Source: Planomicrobium sp. Y74
GTDB lineage: Bacteria > Bacillota > Bacilli > Bacillales_A > Planococcaceae
Reading direction: 5' to 3'
NCBI RefSeq assembly: GCF_003668635.1
Contig: NZ_RCWH01000004.1
Coordinates: forward strand, 248,001-312,000
Length of the DNA: 64,000 nt
Each line of letters opens with the position of its first letter. Position 1 is the stretch's first letter. The notes under the pieces are model-generated. The model was not told where the DNA came from, did no database searches, and saw nothing but the letters and a program-made list of their open reading frames with translations. The position numbers were made by a program, and so were the translations under genes. This document shows, piece by piece, positions 27,957 to 37,232 of this stretch.

Positions 27957-29066
27957 TTATTTTAATGGATTTAAAATTTCCGTTAATGTATCGATGAAAT
28001 ATTCATTTTCTTCATCTGTACCGATCGTCACCCGGATATGTTCAGGCAAGCCCCATGTTTTGCCGTAGCGAACGATAACGCCTTTTGCCATCAGCTGCTG
28101 ATAGACCTCTTCTCCGTTCGGTCCAACTTGGACCAGGATGAAGTTGGCAGTTGTTTCGGTATAATGCAGCCCGAGTCTTTTAAAATTCTTATACAGGAAA
28201 TTGCGTCCTTTTTTATTGGCATTGAATGATGCAGTGACATGCTCGGTGTCGGTGATTGCTGCCGACGCTGCAATTTGCGCCAATGTATTGACGTTGAAAG
28301 GTTCTTTCACTTTCAGGATGGATTTAATGATTTCTTCCGATGCGATGCCGAAACCGATCCGGACACCTGCGATGCCATATATTTTAGAAAAAGTCTGCAA
28401 AGCGATTACAGGCTGCCCTTCATTTACGAATTCAAGGCCGTCCGTATAGTCTTCCTCATCAGCAAACTGGCTGTAGGCCCCGTCGAACACCACCAATATA
28501 TCTTTCAACTCTGCCAATAGACGCGCCATTTCTTTCTTGGCAATATAAGTGCCTGTAGGGTTGTTCGGCGAACAGATATAGATGATTTTTGTCTTCTCAG
28601 TAATGGCTTCGAGCAGTTTATCCACATTGTATTGGAAACCTTCATCGAAAGGCACTTGTTTTACGACGGCTCCCATAATATGCGCTCCGAAATCATACTC
28701 ACTGAATGACGGAGAAGGCACAATGATTTCGTCCCCTTGTTCAAGGAATGCTTCGGAAATGAGCGTGATCAATTCATCAGCGCCATTTGTCGTGATAACC
28801 TGCTGTTTTGCAACGCCGTATTGCTCGGCAATTGCCTGCCGCAAGACACTGGCATCGGCATCCGGGTAGCGGTTCAGGTCAGCGAGGCTTTCCTGTATAG
28901 CTTTGACGGCCTTAGGCGACGGGCCCAGCGGATTTTCATTGGAAGCCATTTTGATGACACGGTCGAGCCCCAATTCTTTCTGAACTTCCCATATCGGCTT
29001 TCCTGGTGAATACGGCTGGATCACATCAAGCGTTTTACGTGTTTTTATATTGCTGCTGTTCGTCAT
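27957..29066 (-). CDS. hisC: Histidinol-phosphate aminotransferase
   Basis: 369 aa class I/II PLP aminotransferase. SNENPLGPSPKA near 43, SPNNPTGTY near 168 and the PLP-lysine motif TFSKIYGIAGVRIGF are the HisC pattern. It converts imidazole-acetol phosphate to histidinol phosphate and can also act in Phe/Tyr synthesis. It stands apart from other his or aro genes here. GGGGGAATTC precedes the ATG. Confidence 0.9.
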   Translation of the reverse strand: MTNSSNIKTRKTLDVIQPYSPGKPIWEVQKELGLDRVIKMASNENPLGPSPKAVKAIQESLADLNRYPDADASVLRQAIAEQYGVAKQQVITTNGADELITLISEAFLEQGDEIIVPSPSFSEYDFGAHIMGAVVKQVPFDEGFQYNVDKLLEAITEKTKIIYICSPNNPTGTYIAKKEMARLLAELKDILVVFDGAYSQFADEEDYTDGLEFVNEGQPVIALQTFSKIYGIAGVRIGFGIASEEIIKSILKVKEPFNVNTLAQIAASAAITDTEHVTASFNANKKGRNFLYKNFKRLGLHYTETTANFILVQVGPNGEEVYQQLMAKGVIVRYGKTWGLPEHIRVTIGTDEENEYFIDTLTEILNPLK

Positions 29067-29217
29067 TCGAATTCCCCCATGATGGTTATTATTATTGAAA
29101 GAAATAATTAATTAATCATACCATCTTTTTGTATCTTAGATAATACGGAAATATTTGTAACCTTCCCACAAATGTGGTTTACTTTAACGAGAATGATTGG
29201 AAGAGGAGAATTGCACG

Positions 29218-29949
29218 ATGAAAAAGATGAAATTAATGGCTCTGCCCCTTTCTTTGCTGCTGTTGCTTGGTGCTTGTTCAGACGAAGATAAGACAGAAGA
29301 AACATCTGCGCCAGCGGAATCAGAAGCAGTTTCGGAAACTGTAGTCGATGAACCTGCTACGGATCTCGACCTGCCGGCTGCCGATGATGTAGTAGTCGTC
29401 GTAAACGGTGAAGAAATCAAAGGCACTGTCTACAATAGCGTAGCTCGCCAATTGGAAAGCTCTGTTGCCACACAAGGCAAAAAAGCGGATAATCCAGAAG
29501 TTGCGGAGCAAGTGAAAGAGCAAGCCATTTCTGTCATAGTAGGCAATAAACTGGTCATCCAGGATGCCATTGAAAAAGGGCACGTTGTGGATGAAGAAGT
29601 ACTGGAACAACGTTTTGAAGACCTGAAGAATCAGTTCGAAAATGAAGAGCAGATGAACATTGCGCTTAAAAGAACCGGTTTTACACTGGATGATATGAAA
29701 CAGCAGCTGCGAGATCAATTGATCTACGAAAGCTATCTTGCAAAAGAAATTGAAGGTGCTGAAGTAACAGAGGAAGATTTAAAAGAGGCCTATCAGGGCT
29801 ATGTGGATTCCACTGAAGGAGAAACACCAGAATTCGAAGAAATGAAACCTATGATCCTCCAATCCTTGGAGGAACAAAACGAAAAGCAAGCCGTCTATGA
29901 CCGCATCGAAGAGTTGCGGGAAGCGGCAGATGTTGAAGTGAAAATCTGA
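29218..29949 (+). CDS. SurA N-terminal-like lipoprotein without a PPIase domain
   Basis: 243 aa. Lipoprotein signal with lipobox LLLGAC (Cys about 19), an acidic linker, then a SurA/PrsA-type chaperone segment starting VVVVNGEEIKGTVYNSV and continuing to helical EEQNEKQAVYDRIEEL. The PpiC parvulin domain of PrsA is absent, so it is probably a chaperone-like surface protein rather than an isomerase. Start at 29218 after GAAGAGGAG. The TGA stop overlaps a repeat A copy. Confidence 0.85.
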   Translation: MKKMKLMALPLSLLLLLGACSDEDKTEETSAPAESEAVSETVVDEPATDLDLPAADDVVVVVNGEEIKGTVYNSVARQLESSVATQGKKADNPEVAEQVKEQAISVIVGNKLVIQDAIEKGHVVDEEVLEQRFEDLKNQFENEEQMNIALKRTGFTLDDMKQQLRDQLIYESYLAKEIEGAEVTEEDLKEAYQGYVDSTEGETPEFEEMKPMILQSLEEQNEKQAVYDRIEELREAADVEVKI

Positions 29950-30212
29950 AAAGCGTAAGCGCCCGTTAAGCTCTGAAAGGTATAAGACAGAACAGCGAAG
30001 TGGTCCTGACCACGCAGACTCGAAAAGCGTAAATGGCCGTTCAGCTCAGGCAGGCAAGAGATAGACCAAGTGGAATTTGGGATATCTCTTCGCGACGAAG
30101 CTAGCGCAGCGATGCAGGAGCATTTGGGTTTTGATGAACTTCCAAAGCGGCGCATTTTGACGCGTAGGAAGGGCAGCTTAAGTCCGAGGAGTTGGCCGTT
30201 GGAGTCTGGACA
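29948..30212 (+). repeat. Structured repeat A, copy 2, with nested element D
   Basis: Begins GAAAAGCG over the stop codon of the SurA-like gene and ends GGAGTCTGGACA. A second left end GAAAAGCG starts at 30022. It contains the D hairpin AGAGATA...TATCTCT (30057-30089) and the D core to GATGCAGGAGCA (30085-30122). The D helix has an A-T pair where the 59285 copy has G-C. Confidence 0.85.
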
Positions 30213-30261
30213 CCATGACATTTTTTCTAAAAATTTTCTAACTTAAAGTTATACTTCTGCA

Positions 30262-30299
30262 TAAAAAAACCTCCAACCCGGTCGGTTGGAGGTTTTTTT
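30262..30299 (-). terminator. Intrinsic terminator
   Basis: AAACCTCCAACC/GGTTGGAGGTTT stem with T/A tracts on both sides, so possibly bidirectional. Confidence 0.85.
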
Positions 30300-30300
30300 C

Positions 30301-30585
30301 TTACAATGAAAGTTTGTCGCGGCAGTATGCCTGCACTTCAGCTTCTTCATCGTCTTCCAGGGCAAATTCCATCGCTTTTCCTGTTTGCTTGTCCATGAAG
30401 TTATAATGTGCGATGCGGGCTCCATTTTCATCGGCAGCCATGATGACGCGCAGGTCCAGCCCCGCTTCCGTGTATAGTTCATCATCTTCATCCACTTCAA
30501 CAGTCAGCAAAAATTCGTAGCGATCGCTTTCCATTATTCCTGTTGGATCATTGATTTTGTGAAATGTAAAATCGGTAATTTCCAT
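30301..30585 (-). CDS. Small acidic protein, DUF6509-like
   Basis: 94 aa, MEITDFTFHKINDPTGIMESDRYEFLLTVEV, acidic and beta-rich with a C-terminal helix EEAEVQAYCRDKL. It resembles the DUF6509 family as I recall it; function unknown. The start at 30585 follows GGAGGTGG; a GTG 9 nt earlier is part of that ribosome binding site. Confidence 0.72.
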   Translation of the reverse strand: MEITDFTFHKINDPTGIMESDRYEFLLTVEVDEDDELYTEAGLDLRVIMAADENGARIAHYNFMDKQTGKAMEFALEDDEEAEVQAYCRDKLSL

Positions 30586-30752
30586 ATGGTCCACCTCCGT
30601 CTTATCTCTATTCTAGCTTGTTCTTCTTCTTATTAACAGCTTTAATGGAAAATGCTCTTTTCATCATATGTTTACTATACCCTTATATTGTTTATTCATT
30701 AAAGAAAAGGGAATAATAATAAAATCATGATAAATAGAGGAGCGGATATAAA

Positions 30753-31400
30753 GTGGACGTTTTAGTAATTGGAGCAAATGGACAAGTAGGAAGAAATATA
30801 GTGAAAGAATTGGCTGAAAAAAATCATAATGCTGTTGCAATGGTTCGCAAAGAAGAGCAAAAAGCGAAAATGGAGGAACTTGGAGCTTCCAAAGTAGTAT
30901 TGGCAGATTTGGAGGAAGACTTCAGCAATGCCTTCGAAAATGTTGATGCAGTGATTTTCGCTGCCGGCTCAGGCCCAAAAACAGGTCCGGACAAAACATT
31001 GACAATCGACTTATGGGGTTCTGTAAAAGCGGCTAAATATGCTCAAGATAAAGGTGTTAAACGGTTTGTCCAACTCGGATCGATGGGATCGGATAATCCG
31101 GATGCAGGCGGTGAAGCGATGAAACCTTACCTCGTTGCCAAGCGCAGTGCGGATGAGATTCTGCAAGCCACTAATCTGGACTACACCATTGTTCGCCCTG
31201 GTGCTTTGACTGATGATGAGAAGACCGGAAAAGTCGAAGTTTCAGCACAAGGCTTCGAATCGATGGAAGGCCGTTCAATCCCGCGAGCAGATGTGGCACA
31301 TGTACTGGTAGACGTATTGGAACGCGAAAACACATACGGCAAAGTATTTGAAATCCTGCAAGGCGAAGAAAACGCGGAAAACCAATTGGGGACCGTCTAA
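30753..31400 (+). CDS. NAD(P)-binding SDR-like protein (YhfK type)
   Basis: 215 aa from a GTG start, MDVLVIGANGQVGRNIVKEL with the Rossmann GANGQVG, then FAAGSG and PYLVAKRSADEILQ carrying the Tyr-x3-Lys pair. This is the atypical short-chain dehydrogenase group of YhfK/YwnB; substrate unknown. GAGGAGCGG precedes the GTG. Confidence 0.85.
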   Translation: MDVLVIGANGQVGRNIVKELAEKNHNAVAMVRKEEQKAKMEELGASKVVLADLEEDFSNAFENVDAVIFAAGSGPKTGPDKTLTIDLWGSVKAAKYAQDKGVKRFVQLGSMGSDNPDAGGEAMKPYLVAKRSADEILQATNLDYTIVRPGALTDDEKTGKVEVSAQGFESMEGRSIPRADVAHVLVDVLERENTYGKVFEILQGEENAENQLGTV

Positions 31401-31410
31401 TAAAGCAACC

Positions 31411-31440
31411 GGAGAGCGGATGGATTTCCGCTCTCTTTTG
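31411..31440 (+). terminator. Intrinsic terminator of the YhfK-like gene
   Basis: GAGAGCGGA/TCCGCTCTC stem followed by TTTTG. Confidence 0.75.
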
Positions 31441-31480
31441 TGTTAAAATGAGCATTACGATAATAGAGGACGTGATAAGT

Positions 31481-31858
31481 ATGATTAATATTCAACCACC
31501 AAAAGCGGATGTGACAATTACACAGCGCAAACAGGAAGTTACAGGCGGCGAAGCGGTTATCAAGCCATTATACGGCTTTATCGACCTTCATGAAATTCCG
31601 CGTGATAAAGGCGGAATCATTCAATTTTTCAACCACAGCGGCGAATTGCTGTTTGTCGGAAAAGCCCGCAAATTGCGCCAACGTGTGAAAAAGCATTTTG
31701 AGGACAATGTTTCGCCACTTAAGAACCACCGTGACGAAGTACACCGCATCACTGTATCCATTGTGGAAGATCCGATGGAACGTGAAATTTACGAAACCTA
31801 CCTGATCAACACGCAAAAAGCGAAGTACAACGTAGATAAAGTCTTTTATCAGGACTAA
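31481..31858 (+). CDS. GIY-YIG endonuclease, YurQ/UvrC-N-like
   Basis: 125 aa. Only the GIY-YIG catalytic domain of UvrC is present: YGFIDLHEIP and ELLFVGKARKLRQRV hold the tyrosines and Arg, EREIYETYLI the metal-binding Glu. Similar to B. subtilis YurQ; predicted DNA-nicking, role in repair inferred. Start at 31481 after AGAGGACG. Repeat A starts on the base after the stop. Confidence 0.82.
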   Translation: MINIQPPKADVTITQRKQEVTGGEAVIKPLYGFIDLHEIPRDKGGIIQFFNHSGELLFVGKARKLRQRVKKHFEDNVSPLKNHRDEVHRITVSIVEDPMEREIYETYLINTQKAKYNVDKVFYQD

Positions 31859-31979
31859 AGAAAAGCGGAGGCGCCCGTTAAGCTCTGAAAAGCATAAGGC
31901 GAGTCAGCGAAGTGGCGTTCCTTGCCACGCAGCTGAATTGACTTATGACTCGAAGAGCTGGGCCGCCGAAGTCTAGACA
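31859..31979 (+). repeat. Structured repeat A, copy 3 (complete single unit)
   Basis: 121 bp, the cleanest single copy: AGAAAAGCGG... to GTCTAGACA. It folds into one long arm: GGC/GCC, CCC/GGG, AGCTCT/AGAGCT, CATAAG/CTTATG, TCAGC/GCTGA and a terminal GTGGC/GCCAC hairpin. It starts on the base following the GIY-YIG stop and is followed directly by a terminator. Confidence 0.9.
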
Positions 31980-31980
31980 G

Positions 31981-32016
31981 AAAAAAAACGGGCACCCACT
32001 GGGTGTCCGTTTTTTT
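31981..32016 (+). terminator. Intrinsic terminator directly after repeat A copy 3
   Basis: AAACGGGCACCC/GGGTGTCCGTTT stem followed by TTTT. Confidence 0.9.
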
Positions 32017-32102
32017 CAGGCTGTCGAGAAACATCATCTGCTTCAATCATTTCGCTGCATATCTTTTAATGTCTCGAAGCTAGCGCAGCGATGCAGAGAC
32101 AG
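32017..32102 (+). repeat. Repeat B, copy 1
   Basis: 86 bp from CAGGCTGTCGAGAAACATCA to GATGCAGAGACAG, 83 of 86 bases identical to 41495-41580. It starts right after a terminator T-tract. The last third (TGTCTCGAAGC...GCAGAGACA) is a hairpin that recurs at 43994-44027. Confidence 0.9.
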
Positions 32103-32435
32103 ACGGACGCGTTCCGCAGGGAGCTGCCTGAGCCTCCTCGTCGCTTTGAAAACCTTATGCTCCTGCAGCACCCTGCGCTTCGTCGCAAAGGTTCGACCGA
32201 ATGCTGTTCGGTCAAACCTTTCCTGCGGGGTCTCAGGACTCGCTCTGTTTCCTGCAGGAAAGACATTGGCCGAAGCAGGCGAGGACAAGTCTTTGCGACG
32301 AAGCAGCGCAGCGATGCAGGAGCACATCTTTGCCCTTCGCCGCCTGCCGCTTCATTTTATATCTGTAGAAACATGGGAATATTTTTCTCAGAAAACCAAA
32401 ATAGTTAGAGTACTTCTTTATAGAAAGTGATCAAA
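32103..32435. repeat. Repeat-derived, hairpin-rich region without genes
   Basis: Holds an inverted D core (32158-32191), a 35-nt hairpin AAAGGTT-GACCGAA/TTCGGTC-AACCTTT (32187-32221), the palindrome TTTCCTGCAGGAAA near 32248, and a direct D core with GATGCAGGAGCA (32290-32324). The open frames here are made of repeat sequence and look non-coding. Confidence 0.65.
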
Positions 32436-32597
32436 GATATGGAGCAAAACAGCGAAGACTCCCAAGGGAGCAGAACCGGAGTTGGCTTTCCGACTCCGGT
32501 TCGAGCGAAGTGCTGAGATCCACTCGGGCGAAGTATAACGAACACGAGTTAGCTCAGCGCAAGCCCCCAGGAAAGCGAAGCTATTTTGCGCAATATC
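32436..32597 (-). repeat. Repeat C, copy 1, MITE-like with terminal inverted repeats
   Basis: 162 bp. The left end GATATGGAGCAAAACAGC and the right end, read on the other strand, GATATTGCGCAAAATAGC are inverted repeats. The interior has a perfect AACCGGAGT/ACTCCGGTT hairpin near 32473-32501. No ORF. The opposite orientation of the copy at 50542 defines its strand here. Confidence 0.7.
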
Positions 32598-32635
32598 GGT
32601 TTTCATTCATTCCATAATATACTTTTCCATTGTAA

Positions 32636-33058
32636 TTACTCAACCAGCCGTTTTTCAAAATAATGATGGCTGTGGCCGGCTGGATGATCTTCCAGCTTAC
32701 CGAACTCACGGAAACCCTGTTTACGATAGAAGCCGGGAGCCTGAAAGCTGAATGTATCCACTGTCATCAGCCTGCACTTCAATTTACGTGCGTACTGCTC
32801 CATCTGAGCCATCAATTTTGCAGCAATCCCACTCCCCTGTTGAGCCGGGTCGACCCAAAGAAAATCAATGTGCATATGCTGCCAAAAATAAGTTCCGGTA
32901 ATTCCTCCAATAATTTCACCTTCATCATTCCTTGCTATGAAGCTGCTATTGCCGTATGGGCTTTCCCACTGCTCGGGCAGGCTTTTTTTATTGTGTTCCA
33001 CTACTTTCTGACGGATGAAATCCCGGTCTTTTTGAACTTCCTGCTGTGTGATTTTCAT
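32636..33058 (-). CDS. GNAT-family N-acetyltransferase
   Basis: 140 aa. IDFLWVDPAQQGSGIAAKLMAQMEQYARK carries the acetyl-CoA loop (Q/R-x-x-G-x-G/A, here QQGSGIA), followed by AVDTFSFQAP-like TVDTFSFQAPGFYRKQGF. Substrate unknown. Start at 33058 after TTGGAGGAG; the in-frame TTG there is the ribosome binding site. Confidence 0.87.
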   Translation of the reverse strand: MKITQQEVQKDRDFIRQKVVEHNKKSLPEQWESPYGNSSFIARNDEGEIIGGITGTYFWQHMHIDFLWVDPAQQGSGIAAKLMAQMEQYARKLKCRLMTVDTFSFQAPGFYRKQGFREFGKLEDHPAGHSHHYFEKRLVE

Positions 33059-33185
33059 ATTGAACTTCTCCTCCAATTTCTTTTTCCTCTAATGCTCTAC
33101 ACAATCTTCTCATTTTACAGGTTTTAATTCACTCCTAAAACGGGAATAACATTAGTAATAACTAGAAATTTTGGAGGAAACTATT

Positions 33186-34043
33186 ATGACAGCATTCACA
33201 AAATCTTCCCCGTCGGCCAGGTGTAAAAGCGAATACGATTCTTTGCGCCGTGTTTTGCTATGCCCGCCGGAATATATGGAAATAAAAGACGTTATCAACG
33301 ATGTACAAAAAAGATACCAGGAAGAAAATATCGATACAGAAAAAGCAATGCAGCAACACAAGCAATTTCTTGATGCTTTGCAGCATGAAGGCGTGGAAAC
33401 GGATTTGCTGAACCCATCCGAGGCATTCCCCGAGCAGGTCTTTACCCGAGATATTGGTTTTACCGTAGGCGATTCCGTTTATATTGCTGAAATGGCTTCA
33501 GAAATACGCCAGGGAGAAGAAGGTGTTTTGCAAAAGTGGCTTACTAAAAATGATTTTAAGGCAGAAGCACTGGGAGGCAACCGGGTCGAAGGCGGCGATG
33601 TGCTAATTGACCGCGACACTGTTTTTGTTGGAATCAGCAGCCGTACATGCAAAAATGCAATTGATGAATTACAAAAAAAACTTCCTGAATTTGAAGTCAT
33701 CCCGATTTCCTTTGATGAAAAGTATCTTCACTTGGATTGCGTCTTCAATATCCTCTCTCCAACCGAAGCTTTAATCTATGAAGAAGCACTTGATCAGGAA
33801 ACAATCGATATGCTGTCAAAACGCTACACCCTGCTGCCTGTCGATCAACAGGAACAATTTGCCCTCGGTACAAATGTACTGTCGATTGGCGAACGGAGGG
33901 TATTCAGCCAGCCGCAGAACATAAAAGTAAATGCCTTGCTTAGAGCAAATGATTTTCGGGTCATCGAAGTCGATTTTTCTGAAATCATCAAGTCCGGCGG
34001 TGCCTTCCGCTGTTGTACGCTTCCACTTATACGGGAAGAATGA
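33186..34043 (+). CDS. DDAH/amidinotransferase-family hydrolase (YkgA-like)
   Basis: 285 aa. QVFTRDIGFTVGD holds the substrate-binding Asp, GGNRVEGGDVL the central Glu region, HLDCVFNIL the catalytic His and GGAFRCCTLPL the catalytic Cys. This is the guanidino-group modifying fold of dimethylargininase and arginine deiminase. It would act on a guanidino compound such as methylarginine or arginine. Start at 33186 after TTGGAGG. Single gene. Confidence 0.85.
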   Translation: MTAFTKSSPSARCKSEYDSLRRVLLCPPEYMEIKDVINDVQKRYQEENIDTEKAMQQHKQFLDALQHEGVETDLLNPSEAFPEQVFTRDIGFTVGDSVYIAEMASEIRQGEEGVLQKWLTKNDFKAEALGGNRVEGGDVLIDRDTVFVGISSRTCKNAIDELQKKLPEFEVIPISFDEKYLHLDCVFNILSPTEALIYEEALDQETIDMLSKRYTLLPVDQQEQFALGTNVLSIGERRVFSQPQNIKVNALLRANDFRVIEVDFSEIIKSGGAFRCCTLPLIREE

Positions 34044-34050
34044 AGAAGAA

Positions 34051-34082
34051 AAAAGCGCAAGCCCTAAAGCTTGTGCTTTTTC
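34051..34082 (+). terminator. Intrinsic terminator of the DDAH-like gene
   Basis: AAAAGCGCAAGC/GCTTGTGCTTTTT stem-loop. Confidence 0.85.
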
Positions 34083-34198
34083 ATGTCCGTATAACTGAAA
34101 ATACCCTAAATATAAATCTAATTATTCTGTCATTTAAAGCAGATTTACGGTATAACTTGTAATAAGGATACATAAATATAAAAAGGGAGGATTTCGAA

Positions 34199-35467
34199 AT
34201 GATCAGCAAAAAAAGTTCAATCCCAGCACTTTTCCTCATCCCTCTTCTAGCCTTGGCTGGCTGCGCCGGCGAGAGTCCGGACAGCAGTTCTGAAAGTGAA
34301 AGCGGATCAGAAGACCGCACGCAAATCAGCTTTATTCATTGGCGCGGTGAAGATAAAGAAGTTTTCGATGATATCATTGCCCAATTCGAAGAAGAATATC
34401 CTGAAATCGGTGTCGAGATGAATATCTATCCGTCTGAACAATACCAGGCGACCGGACAGCGTATGCTGACGGACGGTTCGACAGGCGACGTGTTTACATC
34501 TTTCCCGGGTGCACAGTTTGAAGCGATTGCAAATGCCGGTTTTTTTGAAGACCTCAGCGGAGAAGATTTCGTCGGGAACTTCGATGAAAGTCTGATTACG
34601 GTGGGCGAAAAGGATGGCCAGCAATTGGCGTTGCCTTACCAATTAGTTTTCAATATGCCTGTTTATAATAAAGGTATGTTCGATGAGCTCGGTTTGGAAG
34701 TGCCTAAGAGCTGGACTGAGTTTCAGGAGATGGCCGATACCTTGCTTGAAAATGACATCACACCCATAGCGTTTCCAGGTGCTGATATCGGGCCCAACCA
34801 ATTCATGAACAGCATGATGATGAACAATGCACCCGATGAAGATGTTTTCCAAAAATTGCAGAACGGCGAAGAATCCCTCACCAATGAATGGTGGGTAAAA
34901 ACACTTGAAGATTTCCAGCTTCTTGAACAAAAAGGCTATATTCAGCCGGATGCTCTCGGCACCAGCCAGGACTCTGCCATGGCAATGGTCGCCAACGAAG
35001 AAGCGGCTATGCTCGCAACCGGATCTTATCATATGGCCTCCCTTCTTGATTTGAACCCTGACCTTGAGCTTGACTTGATGGCTCCAATTACAGTTGAAGA
35101 AAGTGAAGCCGAATACGAAGGCATCAATACCGCCACTTTCATGCTGGCAGTCAACAGCAACTCCGAGAAGAAAGAGCAGGCAAAAGAGTTCATCCGGTTC
35201 CTCAGCAGACCTGAAATCGCTTCACAATATGCCAATGAAACCGGCCAGCATTTGACGGTGAACGACGTAGAATACGAATCCGAAGTGCTGCAGAATACTG
35301 CTTATTGGATTGATGAAAGAAAAACACGGTTCCAGCCCCGGTTCCTTATTACCAATGCCCAAGTTGAAGCGGCTGTCCTGAGTTCTATTGAAAATGTACT
35401 TGGAGGGGCTGACCCGATGGAAGCCGCAGAAGAAGCACAACAAATTGTCGAAGAAAACCTGGAATAA
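34199..35467 (+). CDS. Sugar ABC transporter substrate-binding lipoprotein
   Basis: 422 aa. Lipobox LALAGC (Cys about 22), Ser/Glu-rich linker, then a family-1 solute-binding protein: ISFIHWRGEDKEVFDDIIAQFEEEYPEI, LTDGSTGDVF and the C-terminal PRFLITNAQVEAAV. It would capture an oligosaccharide outside the membrane for the two permeases that follow within 20 nt. GGGAGGATTTC precedes the ATG. The sugar is not identifiable. Confidence 0.92.
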   Translation: MISKKSSIPALFLIPLLALAGCAGESPDSSSESESGSEDRTQISFIHWRGEDKEVFDDIIAQFEEEYPEIGVEMNIYPSEQYQATGQRMLTDGSTGDVFTSFPGAQFEAIANAGFFEDLSGEDFVGNFDESLITVGEKDGQQLALPYQLVFNMPVYNKGMFDELGLEVPKSWTEFQEMADTLLENDITPIAFPGADIGPNQFMNSMMMNNAPDEDVFQKLQNGEESLTNEWWVKTLEDFQLLEQKGYIQPDALGTSQDSAMAMVANEEAAMLATGSYHMASLLDLNPDLELDLMAPITVEESEAEYEGINTATFMLAVNSNSEKKEQAKEFIRFLSRPEIASQYANETGQHLTVNDVEYESEVLQNTAYWIDERKTRFQPRFLITNAQVEAAVLSSIENVLGGADPMEAAEEAQQIVEENLE

Positions 35468-35471
35468 CTGA

Positions 35472-36347
35472 ATGAAGATTTCAAAGACGATTTATCTATT
35501 CTTTTTACCGGGGTTGTTTCTCTACAGCATCTTTTTCCTGTATCCAACTGTTAGCGCCCTGTTCTATTCCTTTACCGATTGGGACGGCTTGAGTGATGCT
35601 TATCAATTTGTCGGCATCGGGAATTACGAACGGGCATTGACCGGTGATTCGGTCTTCCGGAAAACTGTCGGCAATAACTTGAAGTTCATGCTGATGGTCG
35701 TTATTTTCCAGACACTGGTGGCTCTCGCGTTTGCGATGATTGTATTAAAAAATACAAAAACCAATTTGTTTCTGCGTGCACTGTATTTTTTCCCAACAAT
35801 CCTTTCATCCGTATCGGTCGCCTTTATCTGGTCTTTTATCTATGATCCGTCTTTAGGAATCCTGAATCAGATTCTGGAATTGCTCGGCCTTGATTTTCTT
35901 CAGCAGAATTGGCTCGGAAATTCCGATATTGCCATCTATTCTTTGGCCATCACACAAATCTGGTTCCACGCCGGACAGATGCTGATTATTTTTGTCGCCG
36001 GCCTGCAGGCGATTCCGGAAGACCTCTATGAAGTGGCGAAAATTGAAGGAGCAAGCAAATGGCAGACATTCCGAAAAGTCACTTGGCCGCTGCTTGCGCC
36101 CTCCGCCACCATCGTCATCGCCTATACGACCATCCAATCGTTTAAAGCGTTTGACCTGGTGTTCGCCATGACAGGCGGCGGACCGAATAATTCAACAGAA
36201 ATCATTGCCACGTATATATTTGATGTCGCGTTCAGAAGTTATAACTTCGGCTACGCCAGCTCGATTTCGGTCCTTTTCATGATTATCATCGCATTCATCA
36301 CATTCTTGCAATTTAAGGCATTGCGGTCTGACCGCATTTCTTATTAG
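35472..36347 (+). CDS. Sugar ABC transporter permease, MalF type
   Basis: 291 aa with six membrane helices. The cytoplasmic EAA loop EVAKIEGASKWQTFRKVTWPLLAP contacts the ATPase. It starts 4 nt after the binding-protein gene. Works as a heterodimer with the next gene product. Confidence 0.92.
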   Translation: MKISKTIYLFFLPGLFLYSIFFLYPTVSALFYSFTDWDGLSDAYQFVGIGNYERALTGDSVFRKTVGNNLKFMLMVVIFQTLVALAFAMIVLKNTKTNLFLRALYFFPTILSSVSVAFIWSFIYDPSLGILNQILELLGLDFLQQNWLGNSDIAIYSLAITQIWFHAGQMLIIFVAGLQAIPEDLYEVAKIEGASKWQTFRKVTWPLLAPSATIVIAYTTIQSFKAFDLVFAMTGGGPNNSTEIIATYIFDVAFRSYNFGYASSISVLFMIIIAFITFLQFKALRSDRISY

Positions 36348-36361
36348 AAGGAGGGGATTTT

Positions 36362-37171
36362 TTGTTATTCCGAAAATTTTCGTTGGCAGTTTATGCGTTG
36401 CTGATTTTAATACCGCTGCTGATGGTTGCCCTCACTTCTGTCAAGTCATTGCAAGAGACTTTCAGAGACCCGCTCGGATTGCCTGAGGATGGTTTCCAGT
36501 GGAGCAATTACAGTGCAATTTTCCAGGAACAAACAATGGCCGGGTATTTTATGAACAGTACCATCGTCACTTTGTTCTCCGTTTTCTTGACTTTGTTTTT
36601 CGCTTCCATGATCGCTTTTGGCATCAGCCGATTAAACAACTGGATGGGCAATATCCTGTTCGGTTTGTTTACACTCGGCATGATGGTTCCCGCCCAGGTC
36701 AATATGGTGCCTTTGTATTCGCTGATGCTGGATTTGAATTTGACGAACAGCCTGCTTGGGCTGATCCTCGTCAATATCGCAGTCACTTTACCCATAGCGG
36801 TTTTTATCCTGACAGGTTTTATGAAGACGCTGCCAAAAGAATTATTTGAAGCATCGACAATAGACGGAGCAGGCAATTGGCAGATCTACACGAAATTGGC
36901 ATTGCCGCTTTCCCTGCCTTCCCTGTCCGCAACAGCCATCTTCCTGTTTGTTATGCATTGGAATGATTTGCTGTATCCTTTGCTGTTCATTACAGACAAT
37001 GCCTACAAAACACTGCCGCTTGCCTTGCTTGAATTCCAAGGTGAATACTCGACCAATTACCCGATGCTGTTTACGGGTGTCATCATCGCCTCCGCTCCGA
37101 TGGTCATCGCTTACGTATTCCTGCAGCGCTTCTTTGTCGCAGGCATGACCGCAGGCGCATTAAAAGGATGA
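36362..37171 (+). CDS. Sugar ABC transporter permease, MalG type
   Basis: 269 aa with six membrane helices and EAA loop EASTIDGAGNWQIYTKLALPLSLP. It starts with TTG at 36362 behind GAAGGAGGGG, 14 nt after the partner permease. No ATPase gene and no glycosidase follow, so a shared MsmK/MsmX-type ATPase elsewhere is expected. Confidence 0.92.
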   Translation: MLFRKFSLAVYALLILIPLLMVALTSVKSLQETFRDPLGLPEDGFQWSNYSAIFQEQTMAGYFMNSTIVTLFSVFLTLFFASMIAFGISRLNNWMGNILFGLFTLGMMVPAQVNMVPLYSLMLDLNLTNSLLGLILVNIAVTLPIAVFILTGFMKTLPKELFEASTIDGAGNWQIYTKLALPLSLPSLSATAIFLFVMHWNDLLYPLLFITDNAYKTLPLALLEFQGEYSTNYPMLFTGVIIASAPMVIAYVFLQRFFVAGMTAGALKG

Positions 37172-37183
37172 ATTTTATCAAAA

Positions 37184-37229
37184 TAAAAAACTGATGTCTT
37201 GCCCACTTAAAGGCGAGACATCAGTTTTT
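37184..37229. terminator. Bidirectional intrinsic terminator
   Basis: AAACTGATGTCTTGCC/GGCGAGACATCAGTTT stem-loop with A and T flanks. Confidence 0.85.
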
Positions 37230-37232
37230 GAT

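Noticed and set aside
32103-32435. Genes in the 32.1-32.4 kb open frames (both strands)
   Set aside because: Arg/Ser-rich translations made from repeat sequence, no ribosome binding sites, strong inverted repeats throughout.
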